Below are positions 22,327 through 34,287 of a stretch of DNA of 64,000 nt, piece by piece (the first letter of the stretch is position 1; the number at the start of each line of letters is the position of its first letter). The notes beneath the pieces were generated by a model. That model saw only the letters and a list, made by a program, of their open reading frames with translations, did not search any database and was not told where the DNA came from. Source of the stretch: Taudactylus pleione (taxonomy: Eukaryota; Chordata; Amphibia; Anura; Myobatrachidae); assembly GCA_031769625.1 (NCBI GenBank), contig JAUIMM010000169.1, positions 9,544,001 to 9,608,000 of the forward strand. The letters are read 5' to 3'. The position numbers were made by a program, and so were the translations under genes.

Positions 22327-23090
22327 GCCTGAGTCATGCGTATGGGGAAGGGAAGCCTGATTCATGCGTACGGGGAAGGGAAGCCTGAGTCATGCGTACG
22401 GGGGAGGGAAGCCTGAGTCATGCGTATGGGGAAGGGAAGCCTGAGTCATGCATACAGGGAAGGGAAGCCTGAGTCATGCGTACCGGGAAGAGAAGCCTGA
22501 GTCATGCGTACAGGGAAGGGAAGCCTGAGTCATGCGTATGGGGAAGGGAAGCCTGAGTCATGCGTATGGGGAAGGGAAGCCTGAGTCATGTGTATGGGGA
22601 AAGGAAGCCTGAGTCAGAAGTATCTCTTGGACCTAGCATGGGGCTGATGCAAGTTCAGGCACTAATGATGACGCTGCAGAGGTCGCTGTATAATCAATGG
22701 GTGGCACAGGTGAGTCATGCGTACGGGGAAGGGAAGCCTGAGTCATGCCTACGGGGAAGGGATGCCTGAGTCATGCGTATGGGGAAAGGAAAGCCTGAGT
22801 CATGCGTACGGGGAAAGGAAGCCTGAGTCATGCGTATCAGGAAAGGAAGCCTGAATCATGCGTACCGGGAAGAGAAGCCTGAGTCATGCGTACAGGGAAG
22901 GGAAGCCTGAGTCATGCGTATGGGGAAGGGAAGCCTGAGTCATGCGTATGGGGAAGGGAAGCCTGAGTCATGTGTATGGGGAAAGGAAGCCTGAGTCAGA
23001 AGTATCTCTTGGACCTAGCATGGGGCTGATGCAAGTTCAGGCACTAATGATGACGCTGCAGAGGTCGCTGTATAATCAATGGGTGGCACA
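22327..23090 (+). repeat. 382-bp tandem duplication at the satellite's right edge
   Basis: TACCGGGAAGAGAAGCCTGA at 22481 and 22863, and the non-repeat block, recur at an offset of 382 bases. Satellite units and flanking sequence were therefore duplicated together. Confidence 0.8.
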
Positions 23091-24467
23091 GGTTTGTGCT
23101 TGCACATGCACAACCCCTGGATAGTTGAGCGGATGCTCACATTAGCATAAGGCAGTAAATCAGTCTTTTGCAGCTGCCCGCAGCTGCAGCCACTTTGTGT
23201 GCAGCTCACAAGCAGCCCCTCAATGTGTATATGTTAATAAAATGTATAATACATTTTAGTTTTTTACCCAAACTTATATTGTTTCATATTTAAATTGACA
23301 GTAACTTAACATACCAAAGATTTCCCAGCAAATTCCTTTTATTCGATCATTTAGATTTGCAATGAAGCACATTTCTCAGTGACTCAAATACACTACATGC
23401 ACTGTAAAGCTATTTAACTTACACAAACCATTTGCTATATAGCTGAGCCAAACAATATTGTATTTAGATCCTGAAGGAAATGAGTTTTGGTAACTTTGTG
23501 TACTATCTCCAGTCTCAGTGATTTTGTTAAAAAATGTTATAACTGGAAGACAAGATGTTCCGATAAAAAAGATCACATTGATTTATATGTATATATAATG
23601 TGACATGAACACCTTCAGGATGACACTCACTCTGTAACTTTGGCTTTAATAGTAGTAAAGTATTCCTACCTGACAATCACTAAAAATGATTCCTTCTTGA
23701 CAATCCCTGGCACTAGCTAGCTTGGGGTCTGATTCAGAGTTGTATGGAAACCTGATGGTTTACACACAATTCTGATGTTTAATGCACAGTATCTGTCCCC
23801 TCAATCCGTAACATTATTGGCATGCTGCAGCCATTTGGGGATGGGGAAGGGGTTGTGATGGTCAGTGTTCTTGTAAATGGGCATGAGTCAGCCCTGTTTT
23901 CAAGGCATGCTGTGGCTCCGGCATAGTGAAAACATCGGTCAGCCTGCGGTAAAACCTGAGGGTTACTTAGATGGCCGATGCTTTCACAGGCCCATAGTCC
24001 AGCTGGTCCGGCATTGATCGCCCTCCCCACAGGATACACAAACATTTTAAACCCTAAGCTACTTCCACAGATCTAACCTGATTAATAAGCATTAAACCCA
24101 TGTCTTTTCTCCCTGTCTAAGAGCTCCTTTCTTATATAAATCTGATTAGCCCAGGTGTTCTGACTTGTCTAACTGCAACTCAGCCTATACTCTGGCAAGA
24201 GCAAGGAAATATGAATGTACCAGAAAGCCTGAGATACGTCACAAGCTTCCCTCCTCCTATCACCATCCTGTTTCTTGACAGTTTTTTGTATTTTTATATA
24301 ATAAACAAGATCTATGAACCCCTAAATTTCGAACTTAAAGAAATACCATTTTGGGATATCATCTAGTCTCTTTAACTTGAAGACAAGGCAGACACATTGG
24401 GAATCTCTGGTTCTATTGCGCCTTTAATTGCTCCTAAAGTTTCCTCTTGCCCGAGCTTGAGCAGATT
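23091..24467. other. Unassigned sequence
   Basis: No coding region recognised. GGGGTCTGATTCAGAGTT at ~23725 resembles the end of the GGGCCTGATTCAGA MITE family. Confidence 0.5.
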
Positions 24468-24475
24468 ACCATTAC

Positions 24476-24914
24476 CAGGCCAAGCTCGAGGCATGTTCAA
24501 CCAGTGGGGTCGAACAGAGGCGCCACTTCATAGATGGTGCACACCCTCTCAAACATCCAGATTTTCCACTCACGGGCCGAAGTGTCCCCCGGTGGTCGGG
24601 AGGTTGGGCACCCCCACCACCAGCCTCGGAGAAGAGGAATGGATGCCACACACATGTTCGCAAAATCCATTCAAACCAGGGAGAGGGTTGGGGCAGCCCA
24701 ACTACTGAAAGAGTGCTGGGCTCACCCCCAGCCTGACGTTAAATGGGAGGCATGCCATATGGGCACGCCCCCAATTAGTATAATTTAGGAGGCGTGGCCT
24801 ATGGTAATTAGGCCACACTCCCTTTTGAGCACACGCAACTTCGCCCAGCGCAGGGTAAAGGGGCACGTGAGTCCCTCTCTGCACAGGGTGTGGCTCCTCC
24901 TCGAGCCAGCCCTG
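24476..24914. mobile_element. Non-autonomous hAT element with 8-bp TSD
   Basis: Flanked by an exact ACCATTAC duplication (24468-24475, 24915-24922). Ends are CAGGCCAAGCTCGAGG at the left and, inverted, CAGGGCTGGCTCGAGG at the right. It includes a short palindromic stretch GGCGTGGCCT...AGGCCACACTCC. No transposase. Confidence 0.8.
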
Positions 24915-24922
24915 ACCATTAC

Positions 24923-25510
24923 ACACATTCTCTTTCTCTTTTCCCCAGATGACGGAGCAGATAACTTACTGGATATAAAGGCTCTATTACCTCACAGGGT
25001 ACTTGCCAATGGCCAAAAATCTTGCACTTAACAGCAATATTTGTCCACTGGTTTATATGACCAGACAACTGTTGTACCATTATAATTTTGTCATTGCCTC
25101 TCTTTGGCTTCTACAGTATTCAATTACTAACATGCTCAAAAGGAATCTTCACACTAGATATGGGTATCAAGGGGGTGAGTAGGTCTGGACAATATCTTCC
25201 TAAGGAGCTGTGGGCAATATCTTCCTAAGGAGCTGATAGGTCCAGCAGTATCTTCTAAATGCCACACTTGTTCCATGGAAATAGAATCTATCTGAAATTT
25301 GAATCTAACCTATACCTGCTTGGGTCTTTGGTGATCCTCAAGATTCCCCCCACATAAAAGAGAATGTGCCATTTTAGTAACAGTGGCACATGCATCTATG
25401 GAATAACTATCCTATTTCCTCCCCTTGAAAGGTATGAGCTCTGTAAAACAAGCCATCTTTAACTATAAAATAAACTATATCCACAGCATGGTACTTCTCT
25501 ACCGCATTAA
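24923..25510. other. Unassigned sequence
   Basis: No coding region recognised. TATCTTCCTAAGGAGCTG is repeated in tandem at about 25192-25230. Confidence 0.5.
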
Positions 25511-26004
25511 GGGCCTGATTCAGAGCCGCTCGCTGCTGGCGAGCGCTCGCTCTGATTCAGGGCGTGTTTTTTTTTTATCAGCCTGCTCGCAAAGCTGTGG
25601 GTGACCACTCACAGCTTGTGCGAGCGGCCTGGAGTCTGTCGCGATTATCGTGACCATCGGGCTTGCGACGAGACCCTGTGGTAGGGTCTCGGCTCCTGCA
25701 AGCCCGAGTGGACTTCCTGCCCTAATAGAGCAGGAAGTCCACTACTGATATCACTAGTGATGTCAGTAGGGCCGCCCACAAATGCATTTGTGCAGCCACC
25801 CCCCCCTCCCCGCCTACGAAACAGGGAGAGCTGTCACTCACTATCAACAGCCGCCCCGTCTTGTAACGAGACCCGTAGCGATTGAGCTGCCGTCACTGGA
25901 CGGGTCTCGCGCTGGCGCACGCCAGAGGCGGTGCATGCGCAGTGGGGGACAATCGACCTGCTTGCGAGCGCTGTGTGCTTGCGAGCGGGTCTGAATCAGG
26001 CCCC
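25511..26004. mobile_element. MITE, GGGCCTGATTCAGA family, complete
   Basis: Left end GGGCCTGATTCAGAGCCGCT and right end GAGCGGGTCTGAATCAGGCCC are inverted. The interior is GC-rich with further inverted stretches (AGGAAGTCCACT). No coding capacity. Relatives at 17650, 37449 and 55278; a variant at 33472. Confidence 0.8.
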
Positions 26005-26937
26005 AAGTCTTTTAACAGCTTTAAATGCATTTACTAAGGTAGCACTGCAATGCTGGTCCCGTACAAAATCCTATAAGAGAGGTAAATTATCCTAGTCTCT
26101 GGTTATAGTCCTCTTCTCTTGACCCAGGTAGCAGCATTTAGTCTGTGGTCTTTTCCAGTAAGACAATGCTCCTCCTCTTGTTACTATGCCTTCCTCCTCT
26201 GGTTTTTCATGGTTTGTCCATCACGAACAAGTTAGCTTCCTGAAAGGACAGCTTGTTCTGACTAGCATCCTCCTTCCTCATTTGCTCATGGAGGTTTTCA
26301 TCAAAGAGAAGAAAGTCTGACCCCAAGATTTGGTACCCACGACACTGTGACTGATATTACCTTAACTGTTTGCCCTTTAACTGTAACCATGTATATAATG
26401 AACTCACACCTTAAAAAAATCATGCAGTCATTGACTCAGGTAGCAAGTTGTAGTATATGAATTCCCTGCTGCAGAACTCATTGTGCAATAGACACGGTAA
26501 ACTGGACCAACACAAAACAGCATGAAGTCCATGGGCGACGGGGCCCTGTAACATGAGACATTTGGCCTGCAAATGACAGACACCTCTGCACTGAAAATAT
26601 TCTGTCCCAGTTACTTTTACTGAATTATTTTCCTCTGTGGAAATCCAATGAGAGACAAAGTTTGGGGCAGCCACCTATTGCTTTTGTTGTGGCATAGCCA
26701 TCAGCAGAAATTGTTATGACTTAACCATCTTCTGCATAGCCTAAAATTTCTCCACGGTGATGGTAAGTTCCTTACTTCTTTGTGGGACCCACCTCTGCAA
26801 TACTTTGTCCAGACCACTGGGGAAATTACCTATCACTAGAATCTCTCTATGATTTGTGTTGCCAAATTAGCTGCAGCCATTTCTGAACTTTAGATAAATC
26901 AGAGAGCTGTTACCTAAACAGTTTTGTCTCTTTCATA
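26005..26937. other. Unassigned sequence, probably old repeat
   Basis: The minus-strand frame at 26420-26674 has no motif I recognise. The region could be the non-coding 3' continuation of the L1-like fragment interrupted at 26946-27593. Confidence 0.4.
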
Positions 26938-26945
26938 GCCACAGC

Positions 26946-27593
26946 CAGTGCCGGATTAAACCCTGTGGAGGCCCCTAGGCAGTCGAAATCTCAGGGCCCC
27001 CTCGCAAATTATCTTCATAATACGTTTTTCATTTGACCAACCAACAATTTGAATAAACCAATTTTATTACACAAAACAAACATTATTATTAATGTTATTA
27101 AACAAATTAACATATGTTATTAAACAAAAATTATTAAATATTATTAACCAAAAACATTTTTTATTTTTTAAATTTTAATAAACCAGTGGAATAACATTGG
27201 ACTAAGTAGTGTGCACGTCTGCCGCTATCACTACTGTACATCGCACGTACGTAGATTACACTGACATTTTTCACAAACTGACAGTTGACAGAAGATTCAT
27301 TTTTAAGAGACAAACTGTAATGTGAATCTGATGTCTATGGTTTATGTACTTTACGTTGTTAACGGGTACATTACATTAATACAGTAATTTCTCTATAGAG
27401 TCTTTAATGTAAAGTTTTTGTTTCTTTGAGTTGATTCATTTTTTCTATCTTTTCTAAACAATTTAAGAAAGCTTGATTGTAATTTTCTTTCAAGAACAAA
27501 TTAATATTATTTTGATCCGTTGTCGCGGGGTCCCTAAAAGGCATCGTGCTTATAGGCCAGTGCCTACTATGCCTATTTGGTAATCCGGGACTG
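26946..27593. mobile_element. Non-autonomous hAT element with exact 8-bp TSD
   Basis: GCCACAGC flanks both sides (26938-26945, 27594-27601). Ends are CAGTGCCGGATTAA and, inverted, CAGTCCCGGATTAC. The interior is AT-rich without transposase. The same end family recurs at 43357, 52854, 53324 and 60902. Confidence 0.85.
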
Positions 27594-27601
27594 GCCACAG
27601 C

Positions 27602-28260
27602 CATGAAATTGCTGCATTTCTCCAACCGCTGTGACTCCAATGAGAGTCAAAATTTCCCACTTGAAGTCTTAATAGTAACCCAGTAGTCTGGTCATAACAA
27701 TTTGGTCCTTATAAATATAACTCAGGTTGGCACAAGTACCTAATGTCGGTTTGCCATCTAATATATCCCTAACTTTGATATGCATCATTTTTATGAGGTA
27801 GTCAACATAATTTGCTTCATATTTTGTAGGTAATCCAACGTGGTCTCCAGCCATTCAATGTTAAATACACGGAACAATTTATCTGTAAACACAATGGGAA
27901 TAGGAGGGGCTGCGATAATCCAATAATATCCAATAATTGTAATATGGCTTTTCGTATAGCAGCATTGATAATGAGAAGTTATTTCTTTTACATCCTCTAG
28001 TGATTCTATGACCTGTATGGAGAATACCAAAGAGGGCCCATTGACTAGTAAATGGGAGTTAACAGACCAGATTATCTAAGGCAAATTTTTGGACCCTGAA
28101 GACAGAAGAGCCGAATAAAAGGGCAGCTCCAAAAGAAATGGAAATGTTTCACCTGTGGGGTCTGACAGTGTGGACAAGATGGGCAAGGGGACATATCAGG
28201 TAAAAATTGTCTATGGGGTGAAAAATATGCCTTATGAAATATTTCATGTTACTGAGCCGC
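27602..28260 (-). pseudogene. L1/Tx1-like LINE ORF2 C-terminal fragment
   Basis: The minus strand around 28090-28260 reads FHKAYFSPHR, then a cysteine-rich CPSCPHC followed by HFHFFWSCP, the C-terminal zinc-knuckle pattern of L1-type ORF2. Farther on (27791-28030) come an IAAPPIPIVFTDKLF block and FNIEWLE, matching the usual end of that domain. Several frameshifts and stops occur. No reverse-transcriptase core is present, so it is a 5'-truncated old insertion, later cut by the hAT element at 26946-27593. Confidence 0.65.
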
Positions 28261-29700
28261 AGGTAAATCAATATTTACATTTTATATTTATATACAGATA
28301 CAATTGCAGATTTGCCTGTATGTATTTGGCTGCATCTTCAATATTCTCTGAAATGTCAATGAAGTACTGTATATTTTATTTTAAAGCTGCATCTGTGATT
28401 ACATAGAATTATGTTTTCAATACCCAGAACCCTATTTAATCACACCATTCAGCTCAGATTTTTATTTAACAACTCTCATTTTCACTTTTGTAGCATACTG
28501 TAGTAACAGACTAACATTCCCAGCAGTATGAGTTTACAATACATGAGGCACAATGGTTTACTTTAATGCCACAAAATGATAACACAATAGCAAGTTGGAG
28601 GGAGCAAAGTGTTCCAAACATAATGAGGGTAATTTATGTAACTGCAAAATTGGCAGCTCCACATTGCACATTCTGGTTACTAACGTCATATGCTTAATTA
28701 GCATTTATTATTATTATTATTTTCATCATCATCAACCTTAGCATATACTGTAGGTTCCAGAGTACTTCTGCGATACCCCTGGCCCTGACAGGAGCCAATG
28801 GTTGTTGCAATATAGTAGGCTGCCACTAGATGGAGCCATTACAAGCCAAAACTGAGACAAACCAGTAACAAGACAGTGTGCTTGTGGTTGCACATGTGCA
28901 GTTGAGACCAGGTGATGCCGAGGAGCAGTGTGCAGAGCGAGGTGAGCTGCTGCAGATCTATTGTGAGAGACAAGAGACTGGGCAAAGAATTATCGCTGAA
29001 GTGGTGAGGTGACAGAAGCCACTGACTACAGCATGTCAGCACTGGTAGTCACAGTTGAAATTCGTAAAAGGCTGTGAGTAAAAGAGCTGTAAAAGGGAGA
29101 TGTCCCTATTGAGCTGCAGCAGTACTGAGAATTGTTTAGGAGACATTGAGAACAATTTGAAAGCTACTAGAAATATAGAGCTATTGCATGAGTGTATGAG
29201 AGTTTCTGAGAATTATTTACAGTTACTGAGAATTGTTGAGATACTGAGATCTGTTATATTTCAAGTATTTGTAATCCTGATTTGTGCAAGAGACGGAGCT
29301 TGAGTAAACAGTGTGTTATTCATCTTGTTTGTGCTACTAGAACAACAGTGCCTGAGTTTACATGTATAAAGAGTGGCATCCATTTTGTGTGAATACTTAG
29401 CTGAGTAAAAGAGCACTCTGGGACTGAGCTATTGCTACTATGCAGTGCTGAAGACAATTGAGACATATTGCAAGTGGAACTGTGTCTTATCATTGGAAAG
29501 CCAAAGTTATTGCTCCCTGGAATCAGGAAAGAGTAGCATTAGTTGCTAAGCTCCAATGACAATACTTTTATAGAGTTAATACTGAACAGTTTTGAGGTTT
29601 TTGGTAATTCTTCTTAGTAATAATCCCTGTTGCTATTACTATAAATCTATGTTTTGCAACATTTGTGTGTTTAAAGTATAGTATATTGTAACAGAATCAG
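28261..29700. other. Unassigned sequence
   Basis: Includes a (TTA)n-rich stretch near 28708. 28760-29340 is purine-rich with many GAG/GACA strings. No domain or repeat family recognised. Confidence 0.5.
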
Positions 29701-29704
29701 TATG

Positions 29705-30115
29705 AAGTCCTGGCAGCTGCATAGCCGCCGGTTCATATCCCGATGCTGGCAGCCCGAAGGGAAAATATCCTGACAGGGCAGGTAAGTACCCTATCCCTAC
29801 CCCTCTCCCCCCTAACCCTAATTCTCCCTGTGTTGCCTAACTTTAACATCCCCCCTAATGCCTAACCCTAACCTCCTCACAGGGGTGCCTAACCCGAACC
29901 CCCCTGACCATACCCTAAACCTAACCCTCCCGAGGGGTGCCTAACCCTAACCTCCCCCCAGGGGTGCCTAACCATAAACCCCCCTCTCCCTAGCCTAACC
30001 CCCCCCCAGGGTGGGTGCCTAACTTTAAGTCCCCCAGGAGTCTGTAAACCTATCCTCCCCCACGGCTAAGTGGTAAGACGCCCGGGCTTACCTCGATTGA
30101 TCTGGCGTCCTTCTG
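29705..30115 (-). repeat. TTAGGG-rich dispersed element, copy B
   Basis: The C-rich strand is on plus: CCTAACCCTAACCTCC-type units of ~27-30 bp between heads GGGCAGGTAAGTACCC (left) and GACGCCCGGGCTTACC (right). The heads are inward-facing GGTAAG motifs, as in copies A and D. Confidence 0.7.
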
Positions 30116-31405
30116 TTTTCCGGAGTCTGGATTAAGACAGGCATCGTTATAGTCTCTAATTGGGCTTTGGTTGTCGAATATAGACCGGTGGCCTGTAGTT
30201 CACTGGTCTATTATCAATATCCAATTGAGACAACTGAGAAATTGCATTTTTCCTAGTTATAACCAAAGAGGTGTTGCAGCAGCAAAGATAAAGAAGCCTA
30301 TTTAACTATATGAAAGCGTTATTGCCCATTGCCTATTCACTACTGTACTGCTAGTTGCTGCTGTATATTTAAATTGCTAAATCCCTTTTGTGCTGCAATC
30401 TCCTATCATTTGTATGGTGATCCTTAATTTCATACATGATTCAAACTGGACCTACTGTTTGTCCTCCTACTTAATTATTCTATTTACCAAGGCTGTCATG
30501 TTATGTCATTTTACTATGGGGCTCTCTGTTACAGCCTAAGGTGGATAAAGCTTGTGAAGTCATTGCCATAGAAGAAGGAAGATCTGCTGGAACTGCTGTC
30601 TCATCAGAAAGATACTGACTAGATCCAACTTATCTGTGCCCACTACAACACCCGGGGTACCACTCATCTTGCCACCAGAGTATACACATACATTTGTGTA
30701 TGATTATTTATTTTCAATGTATGTCTGCCTTTTGGAGATATCCAACCTGCATCAAGCTCAGAGCATCTTTTATTTCACAATATGTGCTTTATTCAGGTGC
30801 TCTAGCAGTGTCAGTGTACTAGTACTTTGAAAGGGGACATCCTGTGCATATTCAATGGCCATTTGATATGGAAAAGAGCATTTTTATGTGTACAAATCTG
30901 AATGTAATAAAAATAATTCAGACACAAATGTGACATAAGGACAGTCCCCATTACTGTGATCCATCAGTCATAGACAGTTCTAATAATAAGTGATCCTTTT
31001 TATTTGCTGGCATGTGAAAAAGAATCCCTAGATCAGATCAGTATACCCAATTGGAAATTTGGGACAAATGTGTCTCCCAGATCAACCTATTCTCAGATCC
31101 ACCAAAACCACTTCAAGATCTGGGGAAATCTGTTTTTCTTTATGAAACCCTGCTCATTTCCAGAATGATATGGCTTTTTCGGTCACCTGGTGACACAATG
31201 CTATCAATAAAATACACACTTTAAAAAAGTGAAAATAAAACATTTAGGCCCTTACATCTTTTTGACAGTGAGGCCCGGTACACTACCATTTTGTATTACT
31301 ATAATTTTTATGGGCAATTTATCAAAATGTTCTTATGGGGGTTGTAGCTTTCATAAGAACCCAACCAGGAGAAGTGAGGCATTGCATGCCAGCAGATAAG
31401 CTACC
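30116..31405. other. Unassigned sequence
   Basis: A hairpin-like pair, CTCTAATTGG and CCAATTGAGA, lies near 30155-30230. No coding region recognised. Confidence 0.5.
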
Positions 31406-31695
31406 ATGGGTTCAGTTGCTATGGGGCCAGGAGAACTTGCGGGGCCCACACCCTCTGCACCCAGCACATTGATTGAATCGCTGGCTGTACAATTAGAAGT
31501 TGAATTTACAGCAGCTGATCAGATTATCAGCTCTGCTGATCTGATCTCTGGTGACTTCCTCTATGTCACCATAGAGTGGAGCTACACAGGATGGGAGCGG
31601 AGCTACACTGGGTGCCGCTGGACTTTGGTGTGTGTGAATATGTGTGTGGTAAGGACTGCTGGCACTGATGGTCCTGGCAGAAGACTGCTTCTTAA

Positions 31696-32111
31696 GCCGC
31701 ATACACACTAGACGATTTCTATGAACGATATGGACGATAATGATATCGTTCAATGATATAAAATTCATATCGTTCATTGTGTATGCAGTGAATGACCAAC
31801 GATGTGTGCTCCCACGGGTCGTTAGCGATGTCCTTTGTTGTCCATACATGCAGGCCAATCTGATGATATCGTCAAGAATTGCCTGTTCAGAGATGTGGCA
31901 GGATGACTTCACTGAAATATATCTTTAAAGATATCTTTCAGTGTGTACTCCCAATATCGTTTGCCCTGCACTACAGAAAGTTCAAGGGAAATCTCTCACC
32001 AATATCGTTCATTCAGCACAACGTCTAGTGATATAAGAGCCTTTAACAGCCCGACTGGGAAATCTTTCACCAATATCGTTCATACAGCACATCGTCTAGT
32101 GTGCATGAGCC
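31696..32111. mobile_element. MITE with TTAA duplication (piggyBac-like)
   Basis: TTAA at 31692-31695 and 32112-32115 flanks inverted ends GCCGCATACACACTAGACGA and GGCTCATGCACACTAGACGA. The interior repeats ATATCGTTCAT-type motifs in both orientations. TTAA duplication is characteristic of piggyBac; no transposase is present, so the superfamily is inferred. Confidence 0.7.
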
Positions 32112-32126
32112 TTAAGATGCAGTTAT

Positions 32127-33384
32127 TTTTTTCTGTATAATTATTTTATTGGATTTTCAGACAATACATACAATTAACAGAGTAATGTACTGTCAGCTCT
32201 GTACAATGTAAATCACAGTTAGGATCAATCTAAGAGGATATATACAGCCATATAAACATTTACCAATGAAATAGTCTTAAATAAGTAGGGAACATATCTA
32301 TAGACCAGAATGAGGATAGAGGGTTATAAAGTTGAAGGATGAACATATTGAAGTAAATTACCATAGTGCTTCCAGAATATGCATTTAACCAAGTATAAAA
32401 GACAATTAAGAGTAAGGCAAGAAGGGGGAGGGGAAGATGTACAAAGGTAATATCACCTAGAGGAAAGGTAGGGGAAGAGAGCATAGGGAGGGGAGAACTG
32501 CACCTATTTATCGTGAGAATATATCAGAAAATATTAGGAATTCTGTTTGATGAAAAGAGAGAGAGAAAACATAGAACTATAGGTATGAGAAATATTACTA
32601 CCTGGAACATCGAAGGGTCAAGCAAAGAATTTTACAAAACCAGATATCTCGTATATATTAGTTATAAGAAGTCTTATAGAGAAGCACCATGTAAGAGGTC
32701 ATAAAGCTGTAAATCTCTCAAATCAAATATTTTTAGTATGTGGTTTTGTGTGGGTAGATCTAAATTGTTGAAGAAAGAGGACCATTTAGTGAAAACCTTT
32801 GAGCTTCATATTGGTTGTCTAAGATTAAAGTGTTCCTGTCATAATAAAGGAGTTGTAGTAATTTCCGCTTCAGTTCATTAAGTGAAGGGGCAGAGCTTTT
32901 GGTCGAATAATTTAAAATCAGCTTCTTTGCAAGCGTTACAATAATAGTAAGCAGTGGTATCAGTAGTTTATGTGATGAGCTCAAATCCCAAAATGTAAAC
33001 TTAGCACATAAGCATGCTAAGAGGTCTGGCGCCAGTGGAAGACTAGTAATGGAATTAATGTAAAGGATTATTTTGTTCCAAAAATATTTAAATTTCTGAC
33101 AAGACCAAAGACAATGTCGAAAATCTGCTTTATGGATATGGCTCTTCTGACATTCACCTGATTCGCAAGAGACCATGTATTTGCACTGAGCAGGGGTTTT
33201 ATACGCTTTATAAATAGTTTGAGTATGAATGAACCTCTTGCGGATAAGCAGATTGAAGTATACATAAAGTAGAAAGGTAATGTTTGAATAAATCTATGGG
33301 TTGAATAGAGTCAGTAATATCTTTGCGCCATGGTATGTGCGTCTGATTCCAAAGAGTGTCTTGGGTAAGGTTTACTAGGATGAG
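32127..33384 (-). pseudogene. L1/Tx1-like LINE, ORF2 C-terminus and 3' UTR
   Basis: The minus-strand frame 32760-33176 carries a cysteine/histidine pattern, then HCLWSCQKFKYFWNKI and a K-rich region, the C-terminal domain of L1-type ORF2. The 3' UTR runs left and ends near 32127 with an A-rich tail on the minus strand after AATAAAATAATTATACAG. The element continues upstream at 34288-34775 beyond a hAT insertion. The RT core is not seen. Frameshifts place the adjoining frame (33068-33265) out of phase, so it is dead. Confidence 0.7.
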
Positions 33385-34279
33385 CAGTGCAGTAACTAAA
33401 CTTTTTGGTGCCCTGTGCCAGAGAGCATTGGCAACCCCCCTTTAATCAGGGACACCTGAAAAAAGACAATGGGACCTCATTCAGAGTCGGTCGTTGCGGC
33501 CGCACGGTCGTACGCCACCGATGTTCACTATACTGCGCATGCGTAAAGTTCGCAATGCGCGTGAGCAAACTAGCCGATACGATCAGAAATTTCTCTCTCC
33601 TTGAACACAGCCAGGTCGGTAGTTTGAGTGACAGATTGAGGCGTTTGTGGGTGGTAACAGGGGAAGGTGCTTGAAAACGGGGGTGGGGGGTGGAGATCCT
33701 AACACAGACGTGCCTCATTATGCGAACGGCGTTTTATGGGAGTGCATACGGATTATGGGAGTGCATAATTAACAAAGTAGCGTCATGGCACATGTGACCT
33801 GGGAGGTTTTTACACTGACATGATCGTAGAGCTTAAGAGAGGGTATGGTCAACCTTAAACTCTACGACCAGTTCCGATGGTTCCCGATGGTCTCGATTAA
33901 TCCTTATATGCCCGGAGATGACGTACAATGCGTACGAGAAGGGGGTGTATTTTTTTGTCTTCTGACCGCTTCTTCCCATTGGTCGGCCAACTACCGATCC
34001 GAACTTAGGGACGCAACTTGCGAGGGAATCATTTGCATATCCGGCCCCTTTTTCCGTACGACCGTGCGGCCGCTTCGACCGACTCTGAATGAGGTCCATG
34101 GTCTCATGGGGAAGGGCCAGGGAAGGGATAGGGGAGGCCAGGAGATGCTGTGGATACAAGAAGAGGAAGCTACAAGTGAGAATGATGATAAACAGGAAAA
34201 TTGACCGACCCAAACAGCGCCCCCTGCCCTGTGGTGCCCTGTGCCATGGCACAGGTCGCACCACCCTAGCTACGCCCTG
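33385..34279. mobile_element. hAT-type element carrying a nested MITE
   Basis: Near-matching 8-bp flanks AGGATGAG (33377-33384) and ACGATGAG (34280-34287). Ends are CAGTGCAGTAACTAAAC and, inverted, CAGGGCGTAGCTAGGG. Split by the MITE at 33472-34096. No transposase. Confidence 0.75.
33472..34096. mobile_element. MITE with ~40-bp inverted ends, ATG duplication
   Basis: The left end GGACCTCATTCAGAGTCGGT runs into GCGGCCGCACGGTCGTACG; the right end is its near-exact inverse (CGTACGACCGTGCGGCCGC...GACTCTGAATGAGGTCC). A 3-bp ATG flanks both sides, the duplication length known for Harbinger-type elements. Related to the GGGCCTGATTCAGA family. Confidence 0.8.
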
Positions 34280-34287
34280 ACGATGAG

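Larger units (their letters stand above)
18418..23090 (+). repeat. 28-bp satellite with an AP-1-like core, about 160 units
   Basis: Head-to-tail units begin GCCTGAGTCATGCGTACGGG and continue GAAGGGAA. Nearly all keep TGAGTCA, the AP-1/TRE consensus. Variants mostly alter the CpG dinucleotides (GCGTACGG to GCGTATGG, GCATACGG, GTGTACGG or GCGTACAGG). Two copies of a 92-bp non-repeat block (beginning GAAGTATCTCTTGG) lie at about 22617-22708 and 22999-23090. Open frames across the array are by-products of repetition. Confidence 0.95.

Noticed and set aside
18418..22610. CRISPR-like regular repeats
   Set aside because: Units are head-to-tail with no unique spacers, and the surroundings are eukaryotic; this is a satellite.
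26420..28030. Second retroviral env remnant
   Set aside because: On reading further upstream, the cysteine/histidine pattern and FW.CP motif fit an L1-type LINE C-terminus better; no retroviral motif was found.
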